Shown piece by piece: positions 3,995-6,019 of a stretch of 6,019 nucleotides of DNA. The position numbers and the translations under genes are program-made. Location: assembly GCA_031178565.1 (NCBI GenBank), contig JAPSIU010000177.1, positions 1 to 6,019 of the forward strand. The letters are read 5' to 3'. The DNA comes from Leucobacter sp. (GTDB taxonomy: Bacteria > Actinomycetota > Actinomycetes > Actinomycetales > Microbacteriaceae). Position 1 is the stretch's first letter; every line of letters starts with the position of its first letter. The notes under the pieces are model-generated. The model was not told where the DNA came from, ran no database searches, and was given only the letters and a program-made list of their open reading frames with translations.

Positions 3995-6019
3995 CTACTT
4001 CTTCTTGTTCGCCCGTCGGTCGGCGCGGTTGGCGGGTGCGCCGTCGGCGGGAACCTGCTGGCCGAACGCCCCCCGCTGCGTAGGCTGGGCCGGCTGAGCG
4101 GGCGCCTGCCGCGCGCCCTTTCTCCCGGCCGCGGAGCCGCCGGCACCCGGTCCGGCGGATTCAGACCCGCCAGCGCCGCTCACCTCGGGCGCCCCGTCCT
4201 CACTCGGCGCGGTGTAGCTGAGCTTCGACTGGTCGGGTCCCTGCTGCTCGTCCAGTCCACCGCCCTCGAGATGCACGTGATCCTGCGGCCCCTCGGCCGG
4301 ACGCACCTTCACCTCGAGGTTGTAGAGCAGCCCCATGGACTCCTCCTTGATCTGGCCCATCATGCCCTCGAACATGGTGTATCCCTCGCGCTGGTACTCG
4401 ACGAGCGGATCGCGCTGCGCCATCGCGCGCAGACCGATGCCCTCCTTGAGGTAGTCCATCTCGTAGAGGTGATCGCGCCAACGGCGGTCGATGGTGGTGA
4501 GCACGACGCGGCGCTCGAGTTCGCGCATGGCCTCGCTGCCGAGGGTCTCCTCGCGCTTCTGGTAGGCGACCTCGGCGTCGGAGAGGATCTCGCGGCGGAG
4601 GAAGGCCCGGTCGACCCGACGGGATCCGCCGGTCTCGGCCAGCAGCTCGTCGACGGTGATGCCGACCGGGTAGACCTGGCGCAGGTCGCTCCACAGCGCA
4701 TCGAAATCCCAGTCCCCGTCGGTTCCGTGCGAGTCGAGGATCGCGTCGATCGTCTGCTCGCGGAAGGAGTCGATCCGGGACTCGATCTCCTCGCCGTCGA
4801 GGATCTGCTGCCGATCGCTGTAGATCGCCTTGCGCTGACGATCCAGCACGTCGTCGTACTTCAGCACGTTCTTGCGGATCTCGGCGTTGCGCTGCTCGAC
4901 CTGGCTCTGCGCGCTCTGGATCGCGCGGCTGACCATCTTCGAGTCGATCGCGAGATCGTCGGGGAAGCTGTCGCGGTTCATGAGCGCGGCGGCCGCGCCG
5001 GAGTTGAAGAGCCGCATGAGGTCGTCGGCGAGCGACAGGTAGAAACGGCTCTCGCCGGGATCGCCCTGACGTCCCGAGCGACCGCGCAGCTGGTTGTCGA
5101 TGCGGCGGGACTCGTGTCGCTCGGTGCCGAGCACGTAGAGACCGCCGACGGCGATGACCTTCTCCGCTTCCTCGGCGACCGCTTCCTTCACCGAGGCGAA
5201 GACGTCGTCCCACGCCTCCTCGTACTCGTCCGGCGTATCGTGCGTCGAGAGTCCGCGCGATGCCATCTCCTGCACCGCGAGGAACTCGGCGTTGCCGCCG
5301 AGCATGATGTCGGTGCCGCGGCCGGCCATATTCGTGGCGACGGTGACGGCTCCGAAACGGCCCGCCTGCGCGATGATCGCGGCCTCGCGCGCGTGATTCT
5401 TCGCGTTCAGCACCTCGTGACGCACACCCGCCTTCGCGAGCAGGCGCGAGAGGTACTCGCTCTTCTCGACGCTCGTCGTGCCGACGAGCACGGGCTGGCC
5501 CTTCTTGTGGCGCTCCGCGATGTCCTGGGTGACCTGCGCGAACTTCGACTCCTCGTTCTTGTAGACGAGGTCGGACTGATCCTTGCGCTGCATCGGCATG
5601 TTGGTCGGGATCGGGACCACGCCGAGCTTGTAGGTCGACATGAACTCGCCGGCCTCGGTCTCGGCCGTGCCCGTCATGCCCGAGAGCTTCTCGTAGAGGC
5701 GGAAGTAGTTCTGCAGGGTGACCGTGGCGAGCATCTGGTTCTCGGCCTTGACCTGCACGCCCTCCTTGGCCTCGATCGCCTGATGCATGCCCTCGTTGTA
5801 GCGACGGCCGGCGAGGATACGGCCGGTGTGCTCGTCCACGATGAGCACTTCGCCGTTCAGCACGACGTAGTCCTTATCGCGCGAGAACAGCGCCTTCGCC
5901 TTGATCGAGTTGTTGAGGAAGGAGATCAACGGGGTGTTCACCGACTCGTACAGGTTGGTGATGCCGAGGTGATCCTCGACCTTCTCGATGCCCGGCTCCA
6001 GCACACCCACCGTGCGCTT
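3995..6019 (-). CDS. secA: Preprotein translocase ATPase SecA (5' part outside window)
   Basis: SecA is the motor that pushes unfolded preproteins through SecYEG using ATP. The 674 visible residues begin inside the preprotein cross-linking domain (KRTVGVLEPGIEKVEDHLGI). They then show VDEHTGRILAGRRYNEG (fragment about 61-77), GMTGTAETEAGEF (about 114-126), the second helicase domain with NMAGRGTDIMLGG (about 230-242), and the arginine-finger motif QLRGRSGRQGDPGESRFY (about 310-327). The helical scaffold and wing follow, with WRDHLYEMDYLKEG (about 514-527) and the conserved LSYTAPSEDG near 600-609. The Walker A and DEAD motifs lie beyond the edge. The linker after about residue 610 is Gly/Ala/Pro/Gln-rich and the protein ends in a basic ANRADRRANKKK tail. 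The cysteine zinc finger that binds SecB in proteobacterial SecA is absent, as in other actinobacterial SecA1 proteins. This is the housekeeping type rather than the shorter SecA2, judged by the long C-terminal linker. Confidence 0.97.
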   Translation of the reverse strand, partial: KRTVGVLEPGIEKVEDHLGITNLYESVNTPLISFLNNSIKAKALFSRDKDYVVLNGEVLIVDEHTGRILAGRRYNEGMHQAIEAKEGVQVKAENQMLATVTLQNYFRLYEKLSGMTGTAETEAGEFMSTYKLGVVPIPTNMPMQRKDQSDLVYKNEESKFAQVTQDIAERHKKGQPVLVGTTSVEKSEYLSRLLAKAGVRHEVLNAKNHAREAAIIAQAGRFGAVTVATNMAGRGTDIMLGGNAEFLAVQEMASRGLSTHDTPDEYEEAWDDVFASVKEAVAEEAEKVIAVGGLYVLGTERHESRRIDNQLRGRSGRQGDPGESRFYLSLADDLMRLFNSGAAAALMNRDSFPDDLAIDSKMVSRAIQSAQSQVEQRNAEIRKNVLKYDDVLDRQRKAIYSDRQQILDGEEIESRIDSFREQTIDAILDSHGTDGDWDFDALWSDLRQVYPVGITVDELLAETGGSRRVDRAFLRREILSDAEVAYQKREETLGSEAMRELERRVVLTTIDRRWRDHLYEMDYLKEGIGLRAMAQRDPLVEYQREGYTMFEGMMGQIKEESMGLLYNLEVKVRPAEGPQDHVHLEGGGLDEQQGPDQSKLSYTAPSEDGAPEVSGAGGSESAGPGAGGSAAGRKGARQAPAQPAQPTQRGAFGQQVPADGAPANRADRRANKKK

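Noticed and set aside
3039..4097. Plus-strand frame of 352 codons opposite the thioredoxin-fold gene
   Set aside because: Shadow frame; the minus strand carries the CPAC motif, membrane helix and Shine-Dalgarno.
4200..5213. Second minus-strand frame inside secA
   Set aside because: Arg/Pro-rich out-of-frame reading of a perfectly conserved secA.
1..6019. Search for a new defence, mobile or biosynthetic system
   Set aside because: All clear genes belong to known housekeeping or accessory families. No direct-repeat/spacer array, transposase, integrase, att site or restriction gene was seen on either strand.

Overview
The window is high-GC DNA with purine-rich Shine-Dalgarno sequences, GTG starts and gene families typical of Actinomycetota. 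A membrane-anchored thioredoxin-fold protein sits beside secA, SecA has a basic tail without a zinc finger, a heme-binding HtaA-domain protein is present, and the tRNA has no encoded CCA and a U at position 73. Together these suggest Microbacteriaceae (a Leucobacter- or Microbacterium-like organism). The family assignment is inference from protein style, not a database match. The chromosome here looks like ordinary core genome: there are no IS elements, phage genes, CRISPR arrays or toxin-antitoxin genes.

Layout, left to right. (1) At 1-543, minus strand and cut by the window edge, is a secreted protein with a signal peptide and an HtaA heme-binding domain, started by a GTG with a strong Shine-Dalgarno. 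(2) At 544-751 is a divergent intergenic region with candidate promoters for both flanking genes. (3) At 752-1809, plus strand, is a two-gene unit: msrB (methionine-R-sulfoxide reductase with an unusual repetitive C-terminal tail) overlapping by ATGA a YdjA-like nitroreductase. (4) At 1813-2763, minus strand and convergent with the nitroreductase across only 3 bp, is a ten-helix DMT/YdcZ (DUF606) family transporter, probably leaderless. (5) At 2841-2913, minus strand, is tRNA-Thr(UGU), followed by its intrinsic terminator at 2812-2831 and preceded by a strong UUCG hairpin at 2918-2937. (6) At 2946-3932, minus strand, is a membrane-anchored DsbA-like thiol oxidoreductase. (7) At 3995-6019, minus strand, is the C-terminal three quarters or so of SecA, cut by the right edge.

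Functionally, the right half deals with protein export: SecA drives preproteins through SecYEG, and the anchored CPAC protein could form disulfides in them once outside. The left half has a redox and heme flavour (HtaA, MsrB, nitroreductase), but only msrB and the nitroreductase are physically coupled. I found no convincing new multi-gene system. The points most worth a second look are small: the msrB tail minisatellite that forms the start region of the next gene, the probable leaderless transporter mRNA, and the hairpin/promoter arrangement that decides how tRNA-Thr is expressed.
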